Assembly: GCA_051986465.1 (NCBI GenBank) | Contig: JBPYFB010000012.1 | Span: 1-12,197 of the forward strand | DNA: 12,197 bases | Direction: 5' to 3' | Source: DATEJJ01 sp051986465 | Lineage (GTDB): Bacteria > Actinomycetota > Actinomycetes > Mycobacteriales > Micromonosporaceae | Part shown: positions 1-6,756 of the stretch, one piece after another | How the letters are laid out: every line of letters begins with the position of its first letter | Position numbering within the stretch: position 1 is the stretch's first letter | The notes under the pieces: generated by a model | Databases searched by the model: none | What the model saw: only the letters and a program-made list of their open reading frames with translations | Told to the model about the DNA's origin: nothing | Translations under genes and position numbers: made by a program

Positions 1-1340
1 CGCTGATCAGCACCGCCGAGTTCCACGACTGGTGGGCGGAGCGGCAGCGGGCGGGTCACTTCGCCGTGGCGCGCGTCCCGCTCGGGGAACTGGACTCCTG
101 GGGCTTCGAGGCGGGTACCGGCAACCTGGCGCACGCCAGTGGCCGCTTCTTCACCGTGGAGGGCCTGCGGGTCCGCGACGGTGGCGTGGACACCTGGGCA
201 CAGCCGATCATCAACCAGCCGGAGATCGGCATCCTCGGCATCGTCGTCAAGGAGTTCGACGGGGTGCTGCACTGCCTGATGCAGGCGAAGATGGAGCCCG
301 GGAACATCAACACCCTGCAGCTCTCGCCGACGGTGCAGGCCACCCGGAGCAACTACACGCAGGTACACAAGGGCAGCCGGACCCGGTACCTGGAACACTT
401 CGTCGGAGCGGGCCGCGGCCAGGTCCTCGTCGACGTGCTCCAGTCCGAGCAGGGCGCCTGGTTCTGGCGCAAGCGCAACCGCAACATGGTGGTGCTGGTC
501 ACCGGGGACCTGCCGGTACACGAGGACTTCTGCTGGCTGACCCTGGCGCAGATTCGGGAGCTGACCCGCATCGACAACCTCGTCAACATGGATGCGCGCA
601 CCGTACTGTCGTGCCTGCCCTTCGCCCTGCCCGACGAGGGCGAGGCGGCGACCGGCGAGGCGTCCCGCGACGCGCTGATCCGCTCGTACCAGTACCAGGC
701 GGACGGCGACGGTACGCACGCACTGCACACCGCCGGCGAGATCCTCAGCTGGTTCACCGAGGCGAAGACCCGCTGCGACTGGACCGCGCGGCTGGTACCC
801 CTCTCGTCCGTGGCCGGCTGGGCGCGTACGGCCGAGGAGATCGCCGACGACGAGGAGCGGCACTTCCGCATCGTGGGGGTGTCGGTCGAGGCCGGCACCC
901 GGGAGGTCCAGCGGTGGAGCCAACCGCTGCTGTACCCGCGCGGCCAGGGACGGGCGGTCTTCGTGGCCCGGCCGATCCGCGGCGTGCTGCACCTGCTCGT
1001 GCAGGCCCGGCCGGAGTTCGGTCTGATGGACCTGGTGGAGATGGCGCCGACGGTGCACCTGCTGCCAGGATCGGACGAGCCGATGGACCCGTTCCTCAAG
1101 GACGTGCTGAGCGCGGTCACGACGACGAGCTACGACACGGTGCTGTCCGAGGAGGGTTGCCGCTTCTACCACGCGCTGACCCGGTACCAGATCGTCGAGG
1201 TCGGCGAGGAGGTCCCGGTGGAGGTGCCACCGAACTTCTGCTGGATGACCGTCCGCCAACTCGTGGACCTGTTGCGGCACGGCCACTACCTCAACATCGA
1301 GGCGCGCAGCCTGCTCGCCTGCCTGCACAGCCTCTGCTGA
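1..1340 (+). CDS. NDP-hexose 2,3-dehydratase, 5'-truncated by the window edge
   Basis: The protein is probably the enzyme that removes the C-2 hydroxyl from dTDP-4-keto-6-deoxyglucose, giving the unstable 3,4-diketo-2,6-dideoxy sugar and committing the pathway to 2-deoxysugars (TylCVI/EvaA/SnogH family). The frame is open from base 3, so the true start lies upstream. 445 residues are visible; the family is usually about 450-480, so only a short N-terminal piece is missing. The protein shows the two homologous halves typical of this family: GRFFTVEG / SPTVQATRSNYT / FLxDPxx-like core in half one, and RHFRIVGV / QPLLYP / MAPTVHLLPG in half two, each ending in a FCWxTxxQ...LN segment (FCWLTLAQ and FCWMTVRQ). 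It stops 38 bases before the glycosyltransferase gene and heads the visible part of a four-gene plus-strand operon. Family assignment is confident; the final sugar is inferred from the neighbours. Confidence 0.92.
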   Translation, partial: LISTAEFHDWWAERQRAGHFAVARVPLGELDSWGFEAGTGNLAHASGRFFTVEGLRVRDGGVDTWAQPIINQPEIGILGIVVKEFDGVLHCLMQAKMEPGNINTLQLSPTVQATRSNYTQVHKGSRTRYLEHFVGAGRGQVLVDVLQSEQGAWFWRKRNRNMVVLVTGDLPVHEDFCWLTLAQIRELTRIDNLVNMDARTVLSCLPFALPDEGEAATGEASRDALIRSYQYQADGDGTHALHTAGEILSWFTEAKTRCDWTARLVPLSSVAGWARTAEEIADDEERHFRIVGVSVEAGTREVQRWSQPLLYPRGQGRAVFVARPIRGVLHLLVQARPEFGLMDLVEMAPTVHLLPGSDEPMDPFLKDVLSAVTTTSYDTVLSEEGCRFYHALTRYQIVEVGEEVPVEVPPNFCWMTVRQLVDLLRHGHYLNIEARSLLACLHSLC

Positions 1341-1356
1341 CCACCGCTGACCACCG
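1337..1356 (+). repeat. Perfect 10-bp tandem repeat at the dehydratase stop codon
   Basis: CTGACCACCG occurs twice head to tail (1337-1346 and 1347-1356). The first copy contains the TGA stop of the dehydratase. A third partial unit (CCGCACCG) follows. It is probably a small slippage duplication in the 38-base spacer before the glycosyltransferase; I see no regulatory meaning. Confidence 0.6.
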
Positions 1357-1378
1357 CCGCACCGGAAACGGAGTACCC

Positions 1379-2467
1379 GTGCGACTGCTGTTCACCACCG
1401 CACCGATGCGCGGCCACCTCTACCCGCTGGTACCGCTGGCGTGGGCGGCCCGCGCGGCCGGGCACGAGGTGCTCGTCGCGACGACGGAGCAGTTCGTTGC
1501 GGTGGTCGCGCAGTCCGGCCTGCCCGGTGTCGCTTGTGGACAGACGCCGGACTTCGTGGAGCTGGTGGCCGGGGTGTCCGGCGATCCCGCGGCGCGTCGG
1601 CACGCGCACGGTACGGCCTTCGCGCGGATCGCCGGCATGTGCCTCTCCGGTACGCGCTCGCTGGTCGCCAGCTTCCGACCGGACGTGGTGGTGAGCGAGC
1701 GCGCCGAGTTCGCCGGCCCGGTCGCCGCCGGGGAGCGGGGCGTGCCCTGGGTGGAGTACCAGTGGGGCGTGGCCGAGCTGCCCGAGTACCAGTGGGCCGC
1801 CGCCGAACTGGCGGACCGTCCGGCGCCGGCCGAGGTGCTCAACCCGTGGCCGCCAGGCTTGCGCCTGCCGCACGCGAGGACGCACCAGGGCCTGCGCAAC
1901 ATCGCGTACAACGGCGGGGATCCGTTACCCGGCTGGGTCTTCGAGGACCGGTCGCGGCCCCGGGTGTGCGTGACGTTCGGTACGGTGGCGCCGCGCCTGG
2001 GTGTACCGGGCCTGAACGACATGCTCGAACGGCTCGCGCGGCTGCACGTCGAGCTGCTCGTCGCCGCGGACGAGGAGACCCTCCGCGCGTACCCACAACT
2101 GTCCACAGTGGCCGATCGGGTCGGCCGGCTGCCCCTGGCTCAGGTGCTGCCGACCTGCGACGCGGTCATCAACCACGGCGGGCAGGGTACGGTCCTGACC
2201 GCCCTCGTCGCCGCCTGCCCGCAGCTCGTCGTCCCACAGGTCGACGACCAGTTCGACAACGCGACCGCGGTGGCCGGCGCCGGTGCCGGCCGATACCTTC
2301 TGCCCGACGAGGCGACGCCGGTGGCCGTCGCCGAACAATGCCAGGCCCTGCTGGACGATCGCGGCCCCGCCCGGGCGGCCGCTCGGGTCGCGGACGAGAT
2401 CGCGGCCCAGCCGTCCCCCGCCGAGATCGTGGACCTGCTGGAGAAGATCGTATGTTCGGTACCCTGA
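1379..2467 (+). CDS. GT1-family deoxysugar glycosyltransferase (GT-B fold)
   Basis: Predicted to transfer an NDP-deoxysugar to the natural-product aglycone in the cytoplasm. 362 residues, slightly short for the macrolide/aromatic-polyketide type (about 370-400). I chose the GTG at 1379 because GGAG (1370-1373) sits 5 bases upstream and the protein then begins VRLLFTTAPMRGHLYPLVPLA, the standard N-terminal strand and glycine/histidine loop; the frame stays open far upstream but that part is a shadow of the dehydratase. The nucleotide-sugar site is clear near residues 255-290: CDAVINHGGQGT, then PQLVVPQVDDQFDNA, as in the family's HHGGxGT...PQ..DQ.xNA motif. It overlaps the epimerase gene by 16 bases, so the two are translationally coupled. 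Leu183 is encoded by TTA (1925-1927), the only in-frame TTA I find in the window. Acceptor and exact sugar cannot be read from sequence. Confidence 0.92.
   Translation: MRLLFTTAPMRGHLYPLVPLAWAARAAGHEVLVATTEQFVAVVAQSGLPGVACGQTPDFVELVAGVSGDPAARRHAHGTAFARIAGMCLSGTRSLVASFRPDVVVSERAEFAGPVAAGERGVPWVEYQWGVAELPEYQWAAAELADRPAPAEVLNPWPPGLRLPHARTHQGLRNIAYNGGDPLPGWVFEDRSRPRVCVTFGTVAPRLGVPGLNDMLERLARLHVELLVAADEETLRAYPQLSTVADRVGRLPLAQVLPTCDAVINHGGQGTVLTALVAACPQLVVPQVDDQFDNATAVAGAGAGRYLLPDEATPVAVAEQCQALLDDRGPARAAARVADEIAAQPSPAEIVDLLEKIVCSVP
1754..1813 (+). repeat. Imperfect 30-bp tandem repeat inside the glycosyltransferase gene
   Basis: Two adjacent 30-base units (1754-1783 and 1784-1813) encode EYQWGVAELP and EYQWAAAELA; the first 13 bases, GAGTACCAGTGGG, are identical. 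It lies in the acceptor-side N-terminal domain. It may be a recent in-frame duplication or just resemblance in an alanine-rich helix, and the reading frame is intact either way. Confidence 0.4.
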
Positions 2468-3096
2468 AGATCACCGAGATGTCCATAGCGAACGCCTACC
2501 GGTTGACACCGGAGCGGCACCTGGACAGGCGCGGCCACTTCTTCGAGGCCTTCCGCTCCGAAACGATATCCGAGGCGATCGGTTACCCGTTCGTGATCGG
2601 CCAGGCCAACTATTCGAGCAGCCGGCGCAACACGGTCCGCGGCATCCATGGCACCCGGATCCCACCGGGCCAGGCCAAGCTCGTCACGTGTGTGCGCGGC
2701 GCGGTGCTGGACGTCGTGGTGGACCTGCGGGTCGGCTCGCCGACCTTCGGGGCCGTCGAGATGACCCGGCAGGACCAGGACTCCGGCATCGCGGTGTATC
2801 TCGCCGACGGTCTCGGGCATGCCTTCCTCGCGCTCACCGACGACGCGTGCATGAACTATCTGTGCTCCGAGCCGTACGTGCCCGGCACGATGCTGGAAAT
2901 CAACCCGCTGGATCCGGAGATCGGCATCCCCTGGGGCCTGACCGAGCCGCCCATCATGTCGGACAAGGACGCGAACGCGCCCACGCTCGCCGCCGCCGCG
3001 GCGGCGGGCATGCTCCCGACCTACGAGCAGAGCCTCGAGTTCTACGCGGCGCTCGGCGCCGGCCGGCCGCCGCGGCGAGCGGAACCCGTCACATGA
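2452..3096 (+). CDS. dTDP-4-keto-6-deoxyhexose 3,5- or 5-epimerase (RmlC/EvaD type)
   Basis: Predicted to invert C-5 (and possibly C-3) of the 4-ketosugar, turning a D- into an L-configured deoxysugar. 214 residues, the normal size for RmlC cupin epimerases. ATG 2452 is preceded by GGAGA (2440-2444) and overlaps the end of the glycosyltransferase by 16 bases. Visible family motifs are RRGHFFEAFR (27-35), RGIH with the catalytic-type His66, PPGQAKLVTCVRG (71-83), DLRVGSPTFG (91-100), LADGLGHAFLALTDDA (117-132), YLCSEPYVPG with the candidate catalytic tyrosines Y136/Y142, and SDKDANAPTL near the C-terminus. The usual RGxHYQ is RGIHGTR here, a change seen in secondary-metabolism epimerases more than in RmlC. 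Its stop overlaps the next start (ATGA). Whether it acts on one or two carbons cannot be settled from motifs. Confidence 0.92.
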   Translation: MFGTLKITEMSIANAYRLTPERHLDRRGHFFEAFRSETISEAIGYPFVIGQANYSSSRRNTVRGIHGTRIPPGQAKLVTCVRGAVLDVVVDLRVGSPTFGAVEMTRQDQDSGIAVYLADGLGHAFLALTDDACMNYLCSEPYVPGTMLEINPLDPEIGIPWGLTEPPIMSDKDANAPTLAAAAAAGMLPTYEQSLEFYAALGAGRPPRRAEPVT

Positions 3097-4085
3097 CCTC
3101 CGCGCCCCCCGCCCGGCTGCGCATGGGCGTCATGGGATGCGCGGATATCGCCTGGCGCAAGACGCTCCCGGCGATGCAGGCCGAAGCGTCGGTCGACATC
3201 GTCGGCGTGGCCAGCCGGGACCGGCAGCGGGCCGCCGAGTTCGCCGACCGGTTCGGCGCCGTCCCGCTCGTCGGCTACGACGCGCTGCTCGAACGCTCCG
3301 ATGTGGACGCGGTGTACATCCCGCTGCCCGCGCTGCTGCACGCGGAGTGGATCGAGCGAACCCTCAACGCCGGCAAGCACGTCCTCGTCGAGAAGCCGAT
3401 GACGGACAGCTACGCCAAGACCAGCGAGCTGGTCGCGCTGGCCCGGGCGCGCGGGCTGGTGCTGCTGGAGAACTTCATGTTCCTGTACCACTCGCAGCAC
3501 GCCGCCGTGCGCAAGCTCCTTGCCGACGGCGCCATCGGCGAGCTGCGCGGGTTCTCCAGCGCGTTCACCATCCCACCGAAGCCCGAGGGCGACATCCGGT
3601 ACCAGAGCGACGTGGGCGGCGGCGCGTTCCTGGACTTCGGCGGGTACCCGGTGCGCGCCGCGCAGCACTTCCTCGGTGGCGACCTGCAGGTCGTCGGCGC
3701 CGTGTTCCGGCTGGACGGGGAGCGGGACGTGGTGATGTCAGGCGAGGCCCTGCTGTGTACGCCGCAGGGCGTACCGGTACAGCTCACGTTCGGCATGGAA
3801 CACTCGTACCGCAACAGCTACCGGCTCTCCGGCAGCACCGGGCGGATCCTGCTCGACTGGGTCTTCACGCCGCCCGAGACGCACCGGCCCGTGGTGCGCG
3901 TCGAGCGGCAGGACCACCGGGAGGAGTTGGTGCTGCCGGCCGACCACCAGTTCGCCAACGTCATCCGGGCCTTCGCGGGACGGGTCCGGGGCGGTGGCGA
4001 CACGCGCACCACGGATGAGGGCACGCTGCGGCAGGCACAGCTGATCGAAGCGATCCAGCAGGCCGCGCTGTACGTGAAGATCTGA
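3093..4085 (+). CDS. NDP-hexose 3-ketoreductase, GFO/IDH/MocA family
   Basis: Predicted NAD(P)H-dependent reductase that takes the diketo product of the 2,3-dehydratase and reduces C-3, stabilising the 2,6-dideoxy-4-ketosugar (compare KijD10-type enzymes). 330 residues, the normal length. The N-terminal Rossmann start is MGVMGCADIAWRKTLPAM; the family-defining EKP motif is in HVLVEKPMTDSY; the dimer/active-site segment is GGGAFLDFGGYPVRAAQ. The start is ATG 3093, forming an ATGA overlap with the epimerase stop, with GGAA at 3081-3084. It is the last plus-strand gene of the sugar operon and ends 3 bases from the convergent AlaX gene, with no terminator hairpin between them. Stereochemistry of the reduction is not deducible here. 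Confidence 0.92.
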   Translation: MTSAPPARLRMGVMGCADIAWRKTLPAMQAEASVDIVGVASRDRQRAAEFADRFGAVPLVGYDALLERSDVDAVYIPLPALLHAEWIERTLNAGKHVLVEKPMTDSYAKTSELVALARARGLVLLENFMFLYHSQHAAVRKLLADGAIGELRGFSSAFTIPPKPEGDIRYQSDVGGGAFLDFGGYPVRAAQHFLGGDLQVVGAVFRLDGERDVVMSGEALLCTPQGVPVQLTFGMEHSYRNSYRLSGSTGRILLDWVFTPPETHRPVVRVERQDHREELVLPADHQFANVIRAFAGRVRGGGDTRTTDEGTLRQAQLIEAIQQAALYVKI

Positions 4086-4088
4086 GTG

Positions 4089-4811
4089 CTAGTCGAAGCC
4101 GTACGAGACCCGGGTCGTCCCGGATTTCGTCTTGACGCTGCGCGCCTTGAGACCCTTCAGGGCGCCCAGCCGGCGCACGTGCGTGCCGCCGCAGGGGGAG
4201 TGGTACCCCGCGGTCACCACCACGCGGGTCGGCTTGCCGGCCGGGATCTCGGCGGGGATGTGTACGCCGGCGGCGCGCAGCGCCTCGACGCTCTCGAACC
4301 GCCAGGTGACCGCCGAGTCCTCGGCCACCAGGTCGTCCAGCACGTCCTGCAGCTCGCCCAGGAGGGTTTCCCGCGCCTCCACGGGTACCGTGCCCTCGAA
4401 TTGCACGTACGGCCCGTCGGGGAAGTGGTAGCCCTTCACGGCGGGCAGGTGCAGCAGCCGGTCGATGCCGGTCATCACGAGGTGCCCGCCGGTGTGCAGG
4501 CGCGCGTGCAGCTGCCGGGTCGGCGCGTCCACGTACAGGTGGGCGACGGTATCCGCGGCAATGTCCCCTGTGGACACCCGACCGGTGTGCAGGACGTCAC
4601 CATCCACAAAGGACGCCTTGGTGAGTTCGAATTCTCCGCCGGGAGTGGTGATGCGGCCGCGGTCGGTGGGCTGCCCGCCCCCTTGCGGATAGAAGATGGT
4701 CTCGTCCAGGATGACGACGATTCCGCCGTCCGGCTGCGGCGAGACGTGGACGATCCGCGCAGTGCTTTCGTACAGTTCCGGGTCGTCGAGATATCTGAGT
4801 GCCGTGGTCAC
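4089..4811 (-). CDS. AlaX-type alanyl-tRNA editing hydrolase
   Basis: A free-standing homologue of the editing domain of alanyl-tRNA synthetase; family members hydrolyse mischarged Ser- or Gly-tRNA(Ala). 240 residues. Conserved features: the FYPQGGGQPTDRG motif (40-52), the zinc-binding HxxxH in RLHTGGHL (H106, H110), and CxxxH in PCGGTHV (C207, H211). All four metal ligands are present, so it should be catalytically competent. GTG 4811 is chosen because the family alignment begins there; there is no good ribosome binding site, but a TAGGAT -10 box ends 8 bases upstream, suggesting a leaderless mRNA. It is divergent from the oxygenase gene across a cluster operator, which ties it to the pathway instead of to housekeeping. 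Its role is unknown: candidates are protection against tRNA mischarged with a pathway amino acid, or hydrolysis of an aminoacyl ester intermediate. Confidence 0.9.
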   Translation of the reverse strand: MTTALRYLDDPELYESTARIVHVSPQPDGGIVVILDETIFYPQGGGQPTDRGRITTPGGEFELTKASFVDGDVLHTGRVSTGDIAADTVAHLYVDAPTRQLHARLHTGGHLVMTGIDRLLHLPAVKGYHFPDGPYVQFEGTVPVEARETLLGELQDVLDDLVAEDSAVTWRFESVEALRAAGVHIPAEIPAGKPTRVVVTAGYHSPCGGTHVRRLGALKGLKARSVKTKSGTTRVSYGFD

Positions 4812-4848
4812 CCGGGGAATCCTATCCGCTGTCCTGCTGGCGGGACAG
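4812..4848 (-). promoter_or_regulatory. Probable leaderless promoter of the AlaX gene
   Basis: Read on the minus strand, TAGGAT (plus coordinates 4819-4824) matches the actinobacterial -10 consensus TAnnnT. Seven bases separate it from the GTG start at 4811, which places transcription initiation at or next to the start codon, leaving no leader and no Shine-Dalgarno site. The -35 region (about 4842-4847, TGTCCC) is poor and lies inside the inverted repeat, so binding of a regulator there should influence this promoter directly. Confidence 0.5.
4829..4848. promoter_or_regulatory. Operator copy 1: near-perfect inverted repeat in divergent promoter region
   Basis: CTGTCCTGC-TG-GCGGGACAG: two 9-bp arms with one mismatch around a 2-base centre. 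The core GTCCTGCTGGCGGGAC matches the element in the other divergent intergenic region (8999-9014) at 15 of 16 positions, and the match continues as AGCrC. The 2-base centre makes it a poor hairpin but a good dimeric protein binding site. It sits about 42 bases (centre) before the oxygenase start codon and over the likely -35 of the AlaX promoter. Confidence 0.7.
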
Positions 4849-4869
4849 CACAGGTCATTTCTAGCTTCT

Positions 4870-4875
4870 AGGAGG
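4870..4875 (+). promoter_or_regulatory. Strong ribosome binding site AGGAGG
   Basis: A full Shine-Dalgarno hexamer lies 5 bases before GTG 4881 and fixes the start of the 2-oxoglutarate oxygenase. It contrasts with the absence of any such site for the divergent AlaX gene. I see no convincing -10/-35 pair for the oxygenase between the operator and this site. Confidence 0.8.
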
Positions 4876-4880
4876 CAACC

Positions 4881-5660
4881 GTGAGCTGGGATCTGGTGAC
4901 GGTTGACAAGCTGGATCAGTCGCTACTCGAGGCGCTGTTCGACAACCGCATCGGCGCGGTGCGCATCCCCGAATTCCTCGACGCGCCAACGGCCCGAGCG
5001 GCCGTCGACGGAATCAAGCGGCAGGGCCTCGAATTCTACAAAGACGTCGATCCGCCGATCGGTCGCATCGGCATCACGCAGTTCGAGCACCGCCGCGACG
5101 CGGCGAGCCGGGAACGGTACTTCGCGCTCGCGACGGCCAGCAACGACCGGCGGCGGCAGATGTTCGCGCGCAGCGGAGACCTCGTGGAGATGGTGCTGGA
5201 CGCGGTGTCCGCGGTGTGGCCGGGCGACGCCGGCTTCGCCCGCGAGCCGGACGGCGCCATGTACTTCGCCGGGCTGGTCCGGGTGATCGGCGAGGGATTG
5301 CTGCACTGCGACTGGGCGCCGCACGACGCGCCCGCGCCGGCCTGGGCGATCGGTACCGTGGACGCGCAGATCACCTGGAACATCTACTGCCAGATGCCCG
5401 GCCAGGGCGGCGCGACGGTCGTGTACAACCACCCGTGGACGGCGGCGACCGAGGCCTTCCAGATCCCGGACAGCTACGGGTACCAGCCGGTCGCGGTGGA
5501 CGGCTGCGCGCAGGTACGCATCGAGCCGGCCGAGCGCGACCTCGTCTTCTTCAACAGCCGCAACCTGCACCGCATCGAGCGGGGTACCGGCGCCCAGCGG
5601 ATCAGCGCCAGCTCGTTCATCGGGCGGGGCACCGACTCGCGGCTGGTGTTCTGGTCCTGA
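4881..5660 (+). CDS. Small 2-oxoglutarate/Fe(II)-dependent oxygenase, probable hydroxylase
   Basis: Predicted cupin-fold oxygenase that uses O2 and 2-oxoglutarate to functionalise a C-H bond of the substrate. 259 residues. The iron triad is visible as H142-x-D144 (LLHCDWAPHD) and H230 (NSRNLHRIERG), with R240 ten residues later in the place that usually binds the 2-oxoglutarate carboxylate. The arrangement ITWNIYC...GGATVVYN...FFNSRNLHRI resembles the compact WelO5/BesD/SadA-like group as I remember it, which contains both hydroxylases and halogenases; the Asp at 144, in place of Gly/Ala, argues for hydroxylation. GTG 4881 with AGGAGG upstream. Its 3' end overlaps the 3' end of the convergent P450 gene by 44 bases. 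Substrate is unknown; an amino-acid side chain is plausible from the MppJ-like and halogenase genes nearby. Confidence 0.8.
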   Translation: MSWDLVTVDKLDQSLLEALFDNRIGAVRIPEFLDAPTARAAVDGIKRQGLEFYKDVDPPIGRIGITQFEHRRDAASRERYFALATASNDRRRQMFARSGDLVEMVLDAVSAVWPGDAGFAREPDGAMYFAGLVRVIGEGLLHCDWAPHDAPAPAWAIGTVDAQITWNIYCQMPGQGGATVVYNHPWTAATEAFQIPDSYGYQPVAVDGCAQVRIEPAERDLVFFNSRNLHRIERGTGAQRISASSFIGRGTDSRLVFWS

Positions 5661-6756
5661 CGTCCCACGCCACCGGCAACCGCTCGAAGCCGTTGAGGAT
5701 TTCCGCGGCGGTCGGTTGGGGTGCGGCGGCGCGGCGCAGGTTCGGCAGGCGGTCCAGGACCGCCTCCACCGCGGCGGTGGCCTCCAGCCGGGCCAGCGGT
5801 GCGCCCAGGCAGTAGTGGATGCCGTGCCCGAACGCGTAGTGGCGGCGCAGCGATGTGAGGTCCCGCGTGATGTCGAAGCGGTGCGGGTCGGGCCAGCGCA
5901 CCGGGTCCCGGTTGGCCGCGCCGAAGCGTACGAGCACCTTGGCGTTCGCGGGGATCCTCACGCCGCCGACCCGGGTCTCCTGCGGGCTGGTACGGAACAG
6001 GCCGTGCAGGGGCGCGTCCAGGCGCAGGCTCTCCTCGATGGCGTTGGGCACGAGCGACCGGTCGGCACGCAGCGCGGCCAGTTGGTCGGGGTGCTCGAGC
6101 AGCCGGTGCACCAGGTTGCCGATGAGCAGCGCGGTGGTGCTGCTGCCGGCCACGAGCAGGAACTGGCAGAAGGCCATCAGTTCGCCGGTACCCAGCGGGC
6201 TGCCGCCGCGCTCGGCTGTCATCAGCCGGCCGAGCAGGTCGTCCGGGACGGTGTCGCCGGCGGCGAGCGCCGAGCGCCGCCGGCTCAGGTGCCCCATGAA
6301 GTGATGGTGGAAGGCGCGGTACGCGTCCACGACCCGCCGGTCCAGCGAGCCGCCGGGGTAGGTGAGGCCGGCGGCCAGCGGCATGACCCAGGACCAGTAG
6401 TCGGCGCCGCGCTCGGCCGGCGTGCCGAGCATCCGTTCCACGATCCGCATCGTCAGGGGTACTGCGAAGTCGGCCATCAGGTCGGTCTGGCCGTGGCCGG
6501 CGAAGCCGCCGACGAGGCGGTCCACTGTGGACCGGATGTCCGGTGCCCACCCGGCGATCGCGGCGGGCCGGAACACCGGCGCGATCAGCGCGCGCTGCGC
6601 CGTGTGCGCCGGTGGATCGCTGGACACCAGTACGCCGCCCGGCCGGGCGTGGGTCAGCCCGGGGCCGTGCCCCGAGGGCCAGGCGGCGTGCTCGCGCAGG
6701 ATCGTCCGGACGTCCGCCTCCCGCTCGACGACGAAGTACGCCGGCGGTTGACTCAA
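5617..6756 (-). CDS. Cytochrome P450 with shortened N-terminus
   Basis: Class I bacterial P450, 379 residues. Landmarks: C-helix H51-x3-R55 (HTAQR), I-helix LLVAGSSTTALLIGN (200-214), K-helix E242-x2-R245 (EESLR), and the haem loop FGHGIHYCLGAP with Cys316. The Cys ligand means a true haem enzyme, not a DesVIII-like glycosyltransferase helper. Two oddities: the acidic residue before the I-helix threonine (AG-x-E/D-T) is Ser206, and the protein begins at the segment that normally follows some 35-45 N-terminal residues (AYFVVEREADVR). The only plausible start is TTG at 6756, overlapping the sulfotransferase TGA (TTGA). No ATG or GTG start lies in frame just upstream, where the frame is a shadow. 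It is the last gene of the minus-strand operon and presumably electron-supplied by host ferredoxins. Confidence 0.88.
   Translation of the reverse strand: MSQPPAYFVVEREADVRTILREHAAWPSGHGPGLTHARPGGVLVSSDPPAHTAQRALIAPVFRPAAIAGWAPDIRSTVDRLVGGFAGHGQTDLMADFAVPLTMRIVERMLGTPAERGADYWSWVMPLAAGLTYPGGSLDRRVVDAYRAFHHHFMGHLSRRRSALAAGDTVPDDLLGRLMTAERGGSPLGTGELMAFCQFLLVAGSSTTALLIGNLVHRLLEHPDQLAALRADRSLVPNAIEESLRLDAPLHGLFRTSPQETRVGGVRIPANAKVLVRFGAANRDPVRWPDPHRFDITRDLTSLRRHYAFGHGIHYCLGAPLARLEATAAVEAVLDRLPNLRRAAAPQPTAAEILNGFERLPVAWDVRTRTPAASRCPAR

Noticed and set aside
32..1378. Upstream open extension of the glycosyltransferase frame
   Set aside because: The extension reads the dehydratase gene in the wrong frame and gives an Arg/Gly/Pro-rich sequence; the GTG at 1379 has a proper ribosome binding site and the family N-terminus.
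4881..5660. 2-oxoglutarate oxygenase as an aliphatic halogenase
   Set aside because: The position that is Gly or Ala in such halogenases is Asp144 here.
5617..6756. P450 as a DesVIII-type glycosyltransferase activator
   Set aside because: The haem-ligand Cys316 and the ExxR motif are intact, unlike in those helper proteins.
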